Assembly (NCBI GenBank): GCA_032718565.1
Contig: JAVGVS010000018.1
Coordinates: 4,270,017-4,334,016 of the forward strand
Reading direction: 5' to 3'
Length of the DNA stretch: 64,000 bases
From: Distichodus sexfasciatus
Taxonomy: Eukaryota > Chordata > Actinopteri > Characiformes > Distichodontidae
Shown here: positions 1 through 12,065 of the stretch, one piece after another
How the letters are laid out: each line of letters opens with the position of its first letter
Numbering within the stretch: the stretch's first letter is position 1
Made by a program: the position numbers and the translations under genes
The notes under the pieces: generated by a model
Databases searched by the model: none
Seen by the model: only the letters and a program-made list of their open reading frames with translations
What the model was told of the DNA's origin: nothing

Positions 1-319
1 CCTAATCCTGCAGCACTAAAACCATCAGGAACACAGAGGTTGTGAGTGAGCTGGTGTTGTTAACGAAATGCAACAGTTTAATTGTGTGATGTGCTTTTGG
101 AAGCATAGTGTGTTGCGTTGCTTTTTCTGCTCATTGTAATATATCAATATGTAGAAATTAGTGTGAATGTCAGACAATAAATAGCTTTAACACTTCCAAA
201 CCAGAACCAATTGAGCATGCGCACATTTACAGATCAGCCCAATGTCACCGATACCCGATCCGCCTATCTGAGTCATTATCTGATATCTGATCCACGTATC
301 GGATCCATGCCATCTCTAA
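1..319 (+). mobile_element. hAT-type MITE family 1, right part
   Basis: Same sequence family as 24704-25245 and the pair at 7470-8638 (shared core ctaatcctgc.gcactaaaac, cagaggttgtgagtgag, ctggtgttgtt). The right terminus atgccatctctaa pairs with the family left end TTAGACATGG.AC. Truncated by the window edge. Confidence 0.6.
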
Positions 320-1329
320 CTTTGAGAGGTACCTCCACTGACTCCTATAGTGACTAGATAAATAATACTGGTTACACCATTTTTCTCCAAATACATGCAT
401 TTTCTTCTCATGATTAATGGTCCTCGCAGAAAAAACGTAATCCTGAAAGTCATAAACCCTGAGATATCTCATTGTTTTTTTGGATTTCCAGTCCTCACCA
501 TGAACAAGACTCTCCACATGCACTCACACTTCTCACTATCATCTTAAATTAACTCCACTGACTCCTATAATTACTACAATTAAATCATCAAATCCTAACT
601 GTAACCTTAACCCCAGTAACCAAAAGCAAATACTCTGTGTGGCTTTAAATAATGTACAAAAATGTTCTCACAAAGCCATAAAAATCATACCAATTTTACC
701 TCCTCTATTTTTCAGGTCCATAACAACTGTCCAGAAAAAAGTGGTGACAGTGGCGAATGGAAAAAATTAAAAAGAAAAGGAAGGAAGAAAACACTCTTAA
801 AAATATTACAGCCAAAAGTGCTTCTAACAAGTGACGCCATACAGGAAGCTTCTTTGGTTCTACAAAGAACCTTTTTACACCCACTGATTCTTTGCAGAAA
901 TAATTTATCATGAAGTGATCCTGAAAGAATAATAATAGTATCTTTGTAGCAGTATTCATTATGTACACAATATGTAATCGTTTACTCAAATGTAGTGTTT
1001 GGTAAAACTTAACTGAGTCAATTTATCGATTACTTTATATAATTGCACATTAATAACTGGTCTCTTTAAAGACAGTGGCAGATATCATCTGTTACTGTTA
1101 AAATTGCACCATAACAATAATTCCTACACACATCCACAAGTAAATCAGTAGGTTAGGCACAGGGTCAGTAGCTATTAAGCTCATACTTTAACATAAAGGG
1201 TTAAAAAGCACTGGAAATGATATAAGGTGTTGCTTAAAGAACTCTCTTTTTTGCATTCAGTTCTGCGAAAAACCTTAAATAACAGGGGATTCTCCGACAC
1301 TAATAGAAGAACCAGTTTTTCTTAGAGTG

Positions 1330-1445
1330 TAGGTGAAACAGAGAGAAAGAGATTAAGTGAGAGAAGAGGATGGAAAAAATGGAAAGAGAGAAAGAAAGTC
1401 ACTGAGAGTGTGTGTGTGAGAGAGAGAGAAAGGAAGAGAGAGAGA
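1330..1445. repeat. (GA)n-rich low-complexity DNA
   Basis: Imperfect gagaga/gaaaga tract with a short tgtgtgtg run inside. Confidence 0.8.
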
Positions 1446-2579
1446 TGCTTTTCTGGCTCTCTAATCCTCAGTGGCCTCATAACTACAGCGGGATAAGACT
1501 AAACTGTTGGTTTTAAACTAAAAGTAAATCTACTCAAAAAAGTCCATTATTCTATCAAGAAAATGCAGAAAATTTGTTCTAAAATTTTGCAAAAATGGTA
1601 CAAACCTCAAAGTATTCTCCAGTTTTATTTTGATTATAGCAGAGTGTCAGTAGTCAAACAGCAGGGATTAGATTAAAAATGGAATTTAAAAACGTATTAT
1701 TTATTTATAAGAGTAAAGCAGGAATATTTAAAAAGGGGAAAAAAAATAGTATGCGATGTATTTGTGGCCCTCGTGTGCCAAAAGTTGCCACAGCGTTTTT
1801 GTTTGTGAAGTGCCTGCAGGATGAAGAGCTTCCCGCTCCTGAGATCTACTGCAGCACCTGCTTAAAGCCGCCCTCCCGCCCGGAACACGCCACGCCATCT
1901 TCATTCATCATTAGATCAATCTCAAACATCGAGCTTTTGAAGTTGATTTACTGGGCAGGGATGCTTCGAGCAAAAGCAAATATTGAATAAAAGGATGGCT
2001 CCAGGCAGCGGCTTTTTGACAAGTGCTGAAAGCGTCGATTTTGAATTATGATAAATTAGATTTCAGCCTTAATAAAATCTTACAAGCAAAAACGTGCAGC
2101 GAAGAGACAGGCTGGGCTCTCAGATCTGTGTGAGGCTGTGGCGCTCACAAGAATATCGTTGTGTCTGCTTACACACACACCGCACACACACCTATGTTTG
2201 TGAAGTGCTTCTGACTCCCCATAATGGCAATGGAAATAATACACAAGCTACTAACCTTAACCCTAACCCTCGTAACCAAAAGCAAAGCCTTTCACTGTCC
2301 TAGGGCCTGTTTATACGTATGTAGATATTTTTATAAACACATTTTTAATACATTTAGCTTTCGTTTACATTATCCTCAGAATCAGCGTTTGAGATCTTCT
2401 TTTAGAAGCGTTTTAAAAAATATGCGTTTAGAGTGGCCTAAACTCCTTTTATGTGTAAACCAACGGCCCAAACGTATAAAAAATACACAAGTCAAATTTA
2501 TGTATATATAATTAACATTGCATTTGAAGTATCTCAGTGCACCTATATGTATATAAAGATGGTACTGTATGTATCGCTC

Positions 2580-2601
2580 TCTCTCTATATATATATATGT
2601 G

Positions 2602-2677
<76 letters not shown>

Positions 2678-2745
2678 CGTGTATATATATATGAATATAG
2701 ATATAGATAGATATAGAATATAGATATTATATATAAAGGACTGTA
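2580..2745. repeat. (TA)n microsatellite
   Basis: About 100 bp of TA with a few GT/AC interruptions. The long Ile/Tyr ORFs on both strands here are artefacts of it. Confidence 0.95.
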
Positions 2746-3303
2746 CTGTATGTATATGGGATATATACATACATATGGGTCTTGTACCTACTCTCACCAC
2801 AGACAAAAAACGATCAAGATCAAACCAAAGTGTTAGAAAATGAAGATCAAAAGTAGTAGATTTATTAGCAGCAAACTCTCACGCCAGGCAAATCCAACGT
2901 GAAGCAGTGCTGCAGATGTTACAGTGCAGTAGTACAGTAAGACAGCTTGTTGAGTCTTGATCAGGCTTTGTGCATTATGTACATAAATACCTCTCATTCG
3001 ACTTTCTAAATCCGGGGAGGAGGAAAAAAAAAAAGGTCCTAAACATGGGGCTATTAAATTCGCTGTAGCCGAGCAATTCACGTCGAGCAACAATTTAAGG
3101 CCCAACTAAAAGCTCCGGCAGACCAGAGGTATTTACAACAAGTCTCTCTCCTGCTAAAATAAACCCCGTAATGCAGCCTAAATGGGTATAATCGTGTATT
3201 TAAATCAATTACTCCTCTAAAAATATCATCTCGCCAGCATATGGCCTGATCAGTTATACATGGACATGAATTGATCTGACTGCCTCGGACTACACACTAA
3301 ATC

Positions 3304-3374
<71 letters not shown>

Positions 3375-3394
3375 TATATATATATATATATATA
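3304..3394. repeat. (TA)n microsatellite
   Basis: About 90 bp of nearly pure TA, interrupted by single catatata and acacatat units. Confidence 0.95.
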
Positions 3395-3788
3395 AACTTT
3401 TTTTACTGAGTTTAAAACAAGCAAAGGAAACAGAGGCTCTTTCTTATGTCCCTTGAGAGATAGAGGAGCCATTGAGAGAGAGTGCGTGTGTGTGTGAGAG
3501 AGAGAAGAGAGAGAAGGGCTGTTTGTGTAGGCATAAAAAATGGAAATGTGTGCTGGCTGGATGACTGTGAAAGCAGGCTGAAATCAGTCTCTTTTGTCTG
3601 TGAATTATGTGAAAAGAGAGCGGCTAACTCAGGTCTGCGCCTCCGCCGAACCCCGTTTACACTGCCAGCCCGCCTCGAAATCAACTCTTTCTGCTTGAGC
3701 TAGTGACCCATTAAGTATATTGTGTACATATGCAAAAGGGAGGCAGGCAGGTGTCTGGGCCTGCTGCAGCGCGAACACTGGAGCTATG

Positions 3789-3790
3789 TT

Positions 3791-3812
<22 letters not shown>
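3789..3812. repeat. (GA)n microsatellite
   Basis: Twelve or so GA units. Confidence 0.9.
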
Positions 3813-3821
<9 letters not shown>

Positions 3822-5270
3822 TGGTGGGGGAGGGTGGTGGAGTGAGGGAGTCGAGTGTTGGGAGATGGTGGAGTGCTGCGGTTCTAGAGTCAGTAAAAAA
3901 AGAATTCAAATATTTGTAGGGGAAATACTTTCTGATCACACATCTACAATTTGGTCGCGTCTCCCATATTAACACACTGTGCGCCCGGGTAGGAGGAAAA
4001 GCGGAGGCAGTACAATAACGTGAAAAAAGCTAAGTAAACATCTCTCTTGTGCGCTACTTCTCTCTCTCTCTCATACACACACACGCAAGATTGTTTTGCC
4101 GTCGTTATGAGGTAAGTCCACTGACTCCTGTAATATCCAGATCAAATATCCGATAGTACACATGATCATAACCTCTAAATTCTGTTTTCCGTAAAAGCAT
4201 ATACACCAGTCCTGAAATACAACTGCTTTTCCTGTCCTTCGGAGGACAATCAGCTTAAGACCTAAAAACCTGCTCACACAAATACATCCACTTTAAGGCC
4301 AACACTTGAAGAGCTGCAACAATATTTGATTCTTCTACTGTTACAACTGTTTGTATTTTTCTTTTCTCCCTCATCGTTTTATTTTCCATCTCCAAACAAA
4401 TTCCAGTAGTAACAGAAATCGCCATGAACCTCACGGTAAACGGATCGTTCTTATTTTCATAAGTCTTTGGCAATACGGTATCAAAATATGACCGTGCTGC
4501 CTGCATTTGAGTGAAGAGGCAAGACAGAGAGCAGAAGAGATGGCATGAGAGAGGAGGAGGACGAGGAGGAGGAGGAGGATGGGTGTTTGGAGGGGGTTGT
4601 GTCCTCTATCTGGCACTCTAATGCAGTTGCCGGTGACCCAGCGCTCTGATGGACGAGTCTCCTCCCTCCCTCTCTCTAATCAATTTATTTAGCAACTAAG
4701 ATAAATACCCCATGCTGACGTGGAGGGATTAGAGCGAGCTCACTCGTCCTGCCACCACACAAACACACACATACACACACACACACACATACAGCTGAAG
4801 CAGGACGCGCCGTCCATTTCCCCCCTCCATGCGACCCAGCCCTCACTCGTGTGTACTTATTAAGCTGATTGCTGGCCTCATCTTAAAACCTGCAGCCCAA
4901 CTTTGATTCATATGATTTGTGTCAATTCAGTGTAACATGAATAGCACATAAATATGGTTGCTTTAACATACTCACGTGTCTGTTCAGATAGTATGGCATA
5001 GCAGAAATTGGGGATATTTCATGATCTCACATCACAATACATGCTTTTTACAAATTAGCACAACAACAAACACAACCCCCTGTGTCTAATGAACTCTTAT
5101 TAACCATGTCTACTAGAGAGGGCCAACCCTTTCATGCTTGTCGTTTGATCCACCAAGTCAAGGTGTATGGATGCATGTCCGCTCAAGTGGATGCCATGCA
5201 TGAAAGGGATCCTTTTAATATCCTGGTCTCAAAATACCATCATTCTCAGTCTCGCTAGCAGTAGACACTA

Positions 5271-5565
5271 ACAGCTGGTTTCTTGAACATGGATTCAGAC
5301 TGGTCTTGGACTAAGTCGCAATATCAATGGAAATTTACCATTCGAACTCAAACAAAGCTAGTCTAGGACAGTGTTTCTTGATCCCAGTCCTCGTGGACCA
5401 CCGCTCTGCACAGATTCGGTATTTGCTACACTTTTTTCTACACATTAATGTCAGCTGTGCTGGGGGTCGGGAAACTCGAATCTGTGCAGTCGTGGTCCGC
5501 AAGGACTGGGATTGAGAAACATTGGTCTAGGACTAGGCTTAATCCTCGACTTGGAAACTGGCCCC
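5271..5565. mobile_element. palindromic MITE, interrupted
   Basis: Inverted-repeat element whose arms are ctggtttcttgaacatgg..ggtcttggactaag and tctaggactaggcttaatcc..ttggaaactggccc. It is split by the 5369-5524 insertion. Of the type common in teleosts; family name not assigned. Confidence 0.5.
5369..5524. mobile_element. hAT MITE (CAGTG type) with 8-bp TSD
   Basis: 156-bp, almost fully palindromic element, CAGTGTTTCTTGATCCCAGT at the left and its complement ending GAGAAACATTG at the right. It is flanked by perfect 8-bp duplications GTCTAGGA (5361-5368 and 5525-5532). Eight-bp duplications and CAGTG ends are hAT features. Confidence 0.85.
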
Positions 5566-5880
5566 AAGGGTCGACCAATTATTATGATTTAATGTCCCGC
5601 CCACAGCAGTCTCTGATTGGCTATATGTCACACAAGTAGTAGCCAATCAATGCTGAAGCCTTGTTGTCACTCACACATGAGCACAGCATGAAGCTCTGAG
5701 AAGGACAAAGAGGAGAGAGGAGAGTTTCAGCTGAACTTGGTGTTTGCAAAATTAAAATTTTGGCAGATTGTCTTTTCTCTTTTTTTGCATATCGGTTCCA
5801 AATATCGGTTATCAGCCCTGTTAACTAACAATAATTGGTATTGATATCGGCCCTGAAAAACCAACATCGGTCGACCTCTA
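5566..5880. mobile_element. hAT-like MITE with GGTCGACC ends
   Basis: Left AGGGTCGACCAATTATTATG and right end, read inward, TAGAGGTCGACCGATGTTGG form imperfect terminal inverted repeats. A/T-rich interior with repeated atcgg words. No clear target duplication. Confidence 0.5.
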
Positions 5881-6627
5881 ATAGACACCCATCTGGAAAA
5901 GTCATTTCTAGAGCTGGTTTAAAAACTTTGTAGCGTTCTCCCTTTCCTATTTAACAGAAGTTCACATTTATCAAGAAATCATCTATTAAAATATTTTCAT
6001 GTTTTTTCTTAAATTTGTTCTTAAGAAAGTTAAGGCATTTCAACTGCAGAACTGAAGAAAAGCCAGAAAGCTAATAAAAGCAAGAAAATTTGTGAATTCA
6101 GTTTTAACCTAAAAGCAAATGTCAAAAGCTTTGTGAAAACTGTGTAAGTGGATTTTACAAACAAAATAGTGACTAATAGGAATATTATAATATTCCTAAT
6201 TTGTTCAAGTGCTGCTCCTGGTTCACATTTTCTAGACAGCTGAAAGGAACTCCGTCAGTTCATGACACACTCCGAGCGATCTGAGTGATTCATAACACTA
6301 TGTGTAGGAGCTGCGTTCAGCACAGTTATACACTCACACACACAATGACGGGAATATTGGGAATGCTGGGTGTCAGTGATCCCATTCCCACCTCTGTGTC
6401 AATCTTCTGCAGTGCCTCAGACACAACACAGACACAAATAACCTGCGCAAGCAGCAGTGGTACGACAATAATGTACTGTATTACTCAACATAACACAGTT
6501 AGTAGAATACACATGGTGACCTGAACAATGAAAATCCCAACCCCTGCAACATGTTCTACTCCATTTATATAATTCGGAGGTGAATAAGTAATAAAAAATA
6601 ACACAGAAAGACCCATAAGGCATAATG

Positions 6628-7740
6628 TCTAGGTACGCACCGATCCAACTTTTTCAGCTCTGATACCGATGCTAATACTAGGGCTTTGGGTATCGGCCGA
6701 CCCGAGTACGATCCAATACCAGGTTTTTTACCTAAGGAAATTCCTTTGTTATTAGGCTTATTATAGTGATTGTGCAGAAGTTAGCCACACATGCTTTACG
6801 TTGTTGTGTTTAGGACATAAGAACAGTGTCTGTTTTATTGGCTTGCAGAGCTTTTATTACGTAGAGATATTCTACGGCTTAGTACTGTGAAGAAAAATAA
6901 GGTTAGTGCCGGTGGAAACACTTCTTTATCCATTTGGAATCCCTCTGGATATAGAATTAAATTATTTGATAACAAATAATGCATCTTTCTATATTTATTT
7001 TTTACTCTCTGACACTATAGAATGTAAAAAATTTTCCTGATTAATTGACTCATTTTGGCCTAAACCTCATCTTGGGCTTGTTTTTGACATTATGGCGTTC
7101 CACACGATAACACATCGAACTTGCGTCTCAGAATAAGTGGTGAAAACATGCATTTTTTCTGTATTTATTGTGTTGCTTGTTGCACCTTTTGTCCTGTTGC
7201 ATGTAATGTTCAGTGTTACATATGTTGCACCGGGGCCATGGCCACGCTGTCTCATCACACTTTGTATAAAGAGACTGATGACAATAAAGTACCTTGAACC
7301 TTGAACCTTGAATAAACGGCTGTATTGTGAGTAGAACACTGGTTGTTTTCGTTATTTATCAGCTAAAATATACGTTTTGTCTGTAACAAGGGGGAAGATT
7401 TGACTGAACTGGAACGCTTTGGTGATTGTTGACGTCCCTGTGAGAGACGCGCATGCTAACAAACATAGCGAGGAACATTGTGAGTGAGAGCTGGTGTTGT
7501 TTAGGAAATTAAACAGTATAATGGTGTGATGTGCTTTAGGGGTTGAAGTGTGTTGCGTTGCTTGTTCTGCTCATCTATATGTAGGAATTAGCGAGAATGT
7601 CGAACGAATAGAAACACTGAAAAACCTAGAATTTACAGAACGGCTCCAAAGATCGAACTGAGCGTGCAAGCATTTACAGATCGGCCCAATCCCACCGATC
7701 CCTGATCCAGCTATCTGAGGTGCTAAATCACATGTAAAAA
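6628..7740. mobile_element. composite hAT MITE nest
   Basis: Mosaic. 6830-7470 is the reverse complement of the interior of the 9399-10350 element (shared cattctacggctta, ttccatttgga, agctgataaataac modules). 7470-7740 is the right half of family 1 on the plus strand. 7180-7312 looks like a LINE 3' tail ending gacaataaagtaccttgaac. No coding capacity remains. Confidence 0.5.
7180..7312 (+). mobile_element. LINE-like 3' tail fragment
   Basis: Ends with gatgacaataaagtacc followed by three copies of ttgaacc/ttgaa. This short tandem terminal motif is typical of non-LTR element 3' ends in fish. A related fragment lies at about 22340-22447. Confidence 0.4.
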
Positions 7741-7940
7741 TATCTGTAAATGCTTGCACGCTCAATTCGTTATTGGAAGTGTCACTGCGGTAGAACAGGT
7801 TTATTGTTCGACATTTGAGCTAATTCCTACATATTGATATGACAATGAACAGAACAAGCAACGCAGACGCCAAAAGCAAATTGTGTGCAATTATACTGTT
7901 TAATTTCCTCAACAACACCAGCTCTCACACATAATCTCTT

Positions 7941-8419
7941 ACCCCTTTTCCACTGCTCTGGTTCCCGTGCCGGTTCCCAATTTTGGAACCAGTACCGCAC
8001 TTTTCCACAGAAAAAAAATTGGTGCTGGTGCCCTAAAACCAGCTCCAAACCGGCCCCTAAACTTTGCTGGTCTAGCAGCGAGAACCCGTGACGCCACGAG
8101 AGGTGGGCGGAGTGATAAGTAGCTTTAGAAGAGAAAATGGCAGAGAGCCAAAGTCCAGTAACGTGGAGCGCAGAAGAAATTAAGGCTCTTCTAGCAATAT
8201 GGACGTCCAGATTCAGCAGAAATTGGAAAGTGCACAAAGAAAGAAGAAGGTATATGAAGAAATAAGGGAAGAACTGAAAGTTGCAGGCTTCGTACGAACA
8301 ACCGTTTGTTTAGTGGGCGTGACCTGTGACGTATTATCACGCGGCTCCCGCTGAGCTCTCTGGTCAGTGTAAATGCGGGCCGGCACCTGGCACCAGCACC
8401 AGTGTAGTGGAAAAGGGAT
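7941..8419 (+). mobile_element. PIF/Harbinger-like non-autonomous element with Myb/SANT remnant
   Basis: Ends accccttttccactg and agtggaaaagggata form terminal inverted repeats, with subterminal inverted caccagcacc/ggtgctggtg. The interior 8137-8303 keeps part of a Myb/SANT-like (trihelix) DNA-binding domain gene of the kind carried by Harbinger transposons. MAESQSPVTWSAEEIKALLA is in one frame, then VYEEIREELKVAGF is in the next after a one-base shift near 8200. No transposase remains. Confidence 0.6.
8137..8303 (+). pseudogene. broken Myb/SANT-like domain gene of a Harbinger element
   Basis: Starts at an ATG. W-x-x-E-E-I-x-A-L-L-A-I-W is the first trihelix motif. The next helix (QQKLESAQRKKKVYEEI) is in the +1 frame, so a frameshift breaks the domain after about 22 codons. 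Then RTT follows and homology is lost, so it is truncated as well as shifted. Confidence 0.55.
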
Positions 8420-9279
8420 ATGCGTGTTCCTGATGGTTTTAGCGCCACAGGATTAGGGACCGTCACTAAATTACACAACTGTGTTTAAAGGAATAATTTT
8501 TTAGATGTTAATAATAAATAATTTTGTATCTAGTATAATTTAGTATTTAGTATAATTTAGTATTTAGTAGACAGATATCCAAATGTACAACATCGGTATT
8601 GTATCAGACATAAAAAAGTGGTATTGTGCCATGTCTAATACTAATATACTTGCACTTCTACATATTGTACAGAACAAAAGGCACATCATACAGCTTAATA
8701 TGTGTATCATTAAAGCCCTAGAAACCAAATTAGTTGATTAACGACATAAACCTATTTGTAATTATTTTAATTAGCTCAGGCAGTCCTAACAGCAGAAGCA
8801 GCGATGCGGTTCGTGGTCCGGCGCGTCTGAGTGCTGTCACCAACGCCAGCGGTTCATCAGTTGATAGAAAACAATGTCAGTGGCACCTTCCCGTCCTCCC
8901 ACTCCGAGGTGAGTCATTTGCAGTGGAGTGAGATTCGCCCCAGCTGGGAGCTGGAGAGTCTTCAGCTGTCGGTTTGATTGCTCTTGCCTGAGGCATTAGG
9001 TTCAATCCGCCATGTCGCACCTCAGTAGTTCCACACAGACGGCTGAAATCTGACTCAATTTACCTCAGGGATTTGTTAACTTTCACATACATTTAGCTGT
9101 GCACTTGGCCAGCTCAAATTGATAAACCTGTTGCCCGCACCACGCCGGTTTTTTTATGGAGCCGGATTATTTTTTGCTGGAAATGCCTTCCCAAGACCGT
9201 CCTCCTGCCGTCTGTCTCTCCCTGTTTCTCTCGCTACAGATCTGTAACTCACTCTCAGAGTCTCTGAAGATTTCTGTTT

Positions 9280-9335
9280 TTGTGTAGTTTCTTCTCCTCC
9301 TCCTCATCCTCCTCCTCCTCCTCTCACTCTCTCTT
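9280..9335. repeat. (CTC)n/(CT)n microsatellite
   Basis: cctcctcctcatcctcctcc followed by CT-rich sequence. Confidence 0.8.
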
Positions 9336-9398
9336 TCTTTGGATCTATGACTCGCTCTCTTTTTCCCTTTCTAAACTGTTCTGTACCTTCCTAGTCTC

Positions 9399-10350
9399 TA
9401 GGGATGGGAATCGAAAACCGGTTCCGACTCAGAACCTGTTCCAATTGATCAATTCCATCAGAATTGAACACCTCCAACGTTATCGGCTCTTCTTAACGAT
9501 TCTCTCATTTCCCAGCACGTTTTCCGCTTTTCACCAAGCTTTGGTACATTACGTCACGCTCTCTGCGACTCAACCTTCAACCACGAGGAATCATGACACA
9601 TAAATGATATTTTTTGCAACGTAAAGACGTGCTGCGTTTGTTAGCGCTCACGACTCTAATAAAGAAGTCCAAGAAACTTCCAGTTCAGTTAAATCTTCCC
9701 ATTTTTCACGGACAAGACATATTTTAGCTGATAAATAACAACAACCAGCGTTCTACTCACAGTACAGCTGTTTACTTGTTATTTATTTATTCCCGACACG
9801 CATCCACAGCGCTATTGTGCCACGGCTCTCATATGGAACGCCCTTGTGACAAAAATAAAATGTACTCCTCTCCCAGAAATGAGTCAAAAATGAGTTATAG
9901 ACCAAAATCGGTCCAAATGCTGAAAAACTGCCAAAACTTCAGTATTTCTTCATTTTATATTAATCAGAAAATATTTTATTTCCACTCTATAATGTTAGAG
10001 AGTAAAAAATAAATATAGAAAAATGCATGACTTGTTATTAAATCATTTTATTCTATATCCAGATGGATTCCAAATGGATAGAGACGTGTTTTCCACCTGC
10101 ACTAACCTTATTGTTCTTCATAATTCTAAGCCGTAGAATGTCTCTGCATAATAACAACTCTGAATATTAATATGAATATGCTCATGTTCACAGTCTTGTG
10201 CAGACATCATTTTGGGAAAAAAAAAATGCTTTTGGTGCAGAAGGCTGTGCAGAGGTCCTTTTGTCAAACTCAAAAAACTACTCAGCAATCGATAAGAGAA
10301 TTGATAAGGAATTGGATTGATAGGCAGAATTGACAATGGCACTGATATTG
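9399..10350 (+). mobile_element. hAT-type MITE family 2
   Basis: Left end TAGGGATGGGAATCGAAAAC. The interior shares modules with 26383-27171 and, inverted, with 6830-7470. The right end is degraded (cagcaatcgataagagaatt near 10281), without a clean inverted repeat. Confidence 0.55.
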
Positions 10351-11363
10351 ATAAAATCGTGGTATTTCTGTGTTTGTGCAGTGTCTGCTTCTCTTCTTCT
10401 CTCTCTCTCTCGCTCTTTCTCTCTCTGGTCTCTAGCAGGGAATTAGAAAGAATGTTTCATTAGCAAAATAAGAGGAAAAACCTGGACTTTATTAACCCAC
10501 TAGAGTGTGTGGTCATACGGTGGCCCCTCCAGCCACAAAAAGCTAATATCAATCTCCCACCGATGATGAATTTCTACTCCTACTCTCAAATGATGGGTTT
10601 TCTTCATATAAATTCTGTATATATAAAATAATAGTAATCTGTGTGATGAAAAAAGGGAAGGACGAGGAGGAAAACATACCGAAACCCCAAGAGAGACCCG
10701 GGAAAACAGTTATTTAAATGTAAATAAACAGGAAGTTTATCTTCCCTGTCCCTCTTTAAGTTTTGCTGTTTTATCTTAGAACTCCTCCGGCCCTTTTTTC
10801 CTCTGCAGCAGACCGGTCGATTAGTCGGCGTGCGCTTCGGGTCATACTGGCCGGCGCGAGAGTCGCTGCACACTGCCCCCTGGATCCAACCTGCTGGAAT
10901 TAATGTGGCTGAAGACCAGGCTTGCAGTGGCATCACTATCGGCCCGAGACCATTACCCACGTCATTTGTCATTTGTATGATACCAAAATGCGCCAACATT
11001 TCATTTTCCGCCGCAGTTTATCGCCGCCTCTTTCTCTCCCTCTCTTTCTTTCTCTCTGTCTTTCGGTCCATTGTCTGTGACCTATATACATAAAGCCCAG
11101 GCAGGTGAGAGTGGAGGCTCAGTCCCTGACAGGCGTCACCTCTCTGACAGCTGCGTTGAAGCAGCAGTCTGCCCAGAGCAGTGAAGCACTGAAAACATGC
11201 CAAGAGTCGCACCAGGAGAGCGACTCTGAGCAGGAGCTGATTCGGGGCCAGTTGCAGCCTTTGCCACTCGAATAATGCGGCTCTGAAGAAAGAGAGGATC
11301 TGAATCTGAATCAGCACCTCACAGACGTATGGACAAGAGCTCCAGCTGAGATATGATGAGAAC

Positions 11364-12033
11364 TAGGGCTGCACTGAATATCGGTTCAGCATCGCCACCT
11401 CGATTTGTGCGTGTGCTGTGGAGAAACGGCAGGACGTGCAAAGTCAAGTAAGACAAATTAATTCAGGCACGAAATGCTTCAACGTTTTTGTTAAGTCATT
11501 AATCTAAATCTTGACTGAAACTAACTGATTAAAATGAATATTTGTGGCATGCAGAATTTTTACTTCAGAGTTCTTGGAAGGGCTGTACAATGTCTCGTTT
11601 CTGCATCCCCAATGTGATGTGTGCATGTGTATTAGTCAAATTGCAAGACGTGCAAGACGTCACACTAATAATAACAACAGATACACAAAATTTATTGAAC
11701 ACTGACTCGAACCGTCTCTTTAATGTTCATTCTGTACGCTGCACTTATACTGTCGTTATCACATTACGTCCCGACAGTTGTATAGGCTATTCGCCCCTTC
11801 TTTACTAAGCAAAAAGCCAGAGATCAGAATTTAAGCCTCTCTTCGGAAAGTTCTGGCTGGTGACCTTCACACGCGGTCACACACGTGCTCCACAGCAACG
11901 ATACTTCAGGGCTGCCCACAGACGTCCCTGACTATAAATCAGCATACTACACTCGAAAATATATGTCGATATATTACAAAATGCCAAACATCGGCCCGAT
12001 ACATCGGCTGACTGATATATCGGTCGATCTCTA
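11364..12033. mobile_element. hAT-like MITE(s) with mismatched ends
   Basis: Left TAGGGCTGCACTGAATATCG, right end read inward TAGAGATCGACCGATATATC. The termini belong to two different families, so this may be two fused or overlapping insertions. No target duplication seen. Confidence 0.4.
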
Positions 12034-12038
12034 GATCA

Positions 12039-12065
12039 CGATGACAAATAATCACTCACTTTCAC
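12039..12065 (+). mobile_element. SINE family A, 3' tail only
   Basis: atgacaaataatcactcact plus ttcac, identical to the 3' terminus of full SINE copies. Confidence 0.5.

Larger units (their letters stand above)
7741..8638 (-). mobile_element. hAT-type MITE family 1, minus copy, interrupted
   Basis: Reverse complement of the family seen at 1-319 and 24704-25245. It runs from atctgtaaatgcttgcac to the left terminus ccatgtctaa (8629-8638). It is split by the Harbinger-like insertion 7941-8419: the family core ctctcac..acc ctc then continues as tgtgttcctgatgg in uninterrupted copies. Confidence 0.6.

Noticed and set aside
1679..1990. 103-codon plus-strand ORF with Cys pairs (CICG, CSTC)
   Set aside because: The Cys spacing fits no known zinc-binding fold and the block looks more like a non-coding conserved element.
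2451..2806. Tyr/Ile-rich ORFs on both strands
   Set aside because: Translation of a (TA)n microsatellite.
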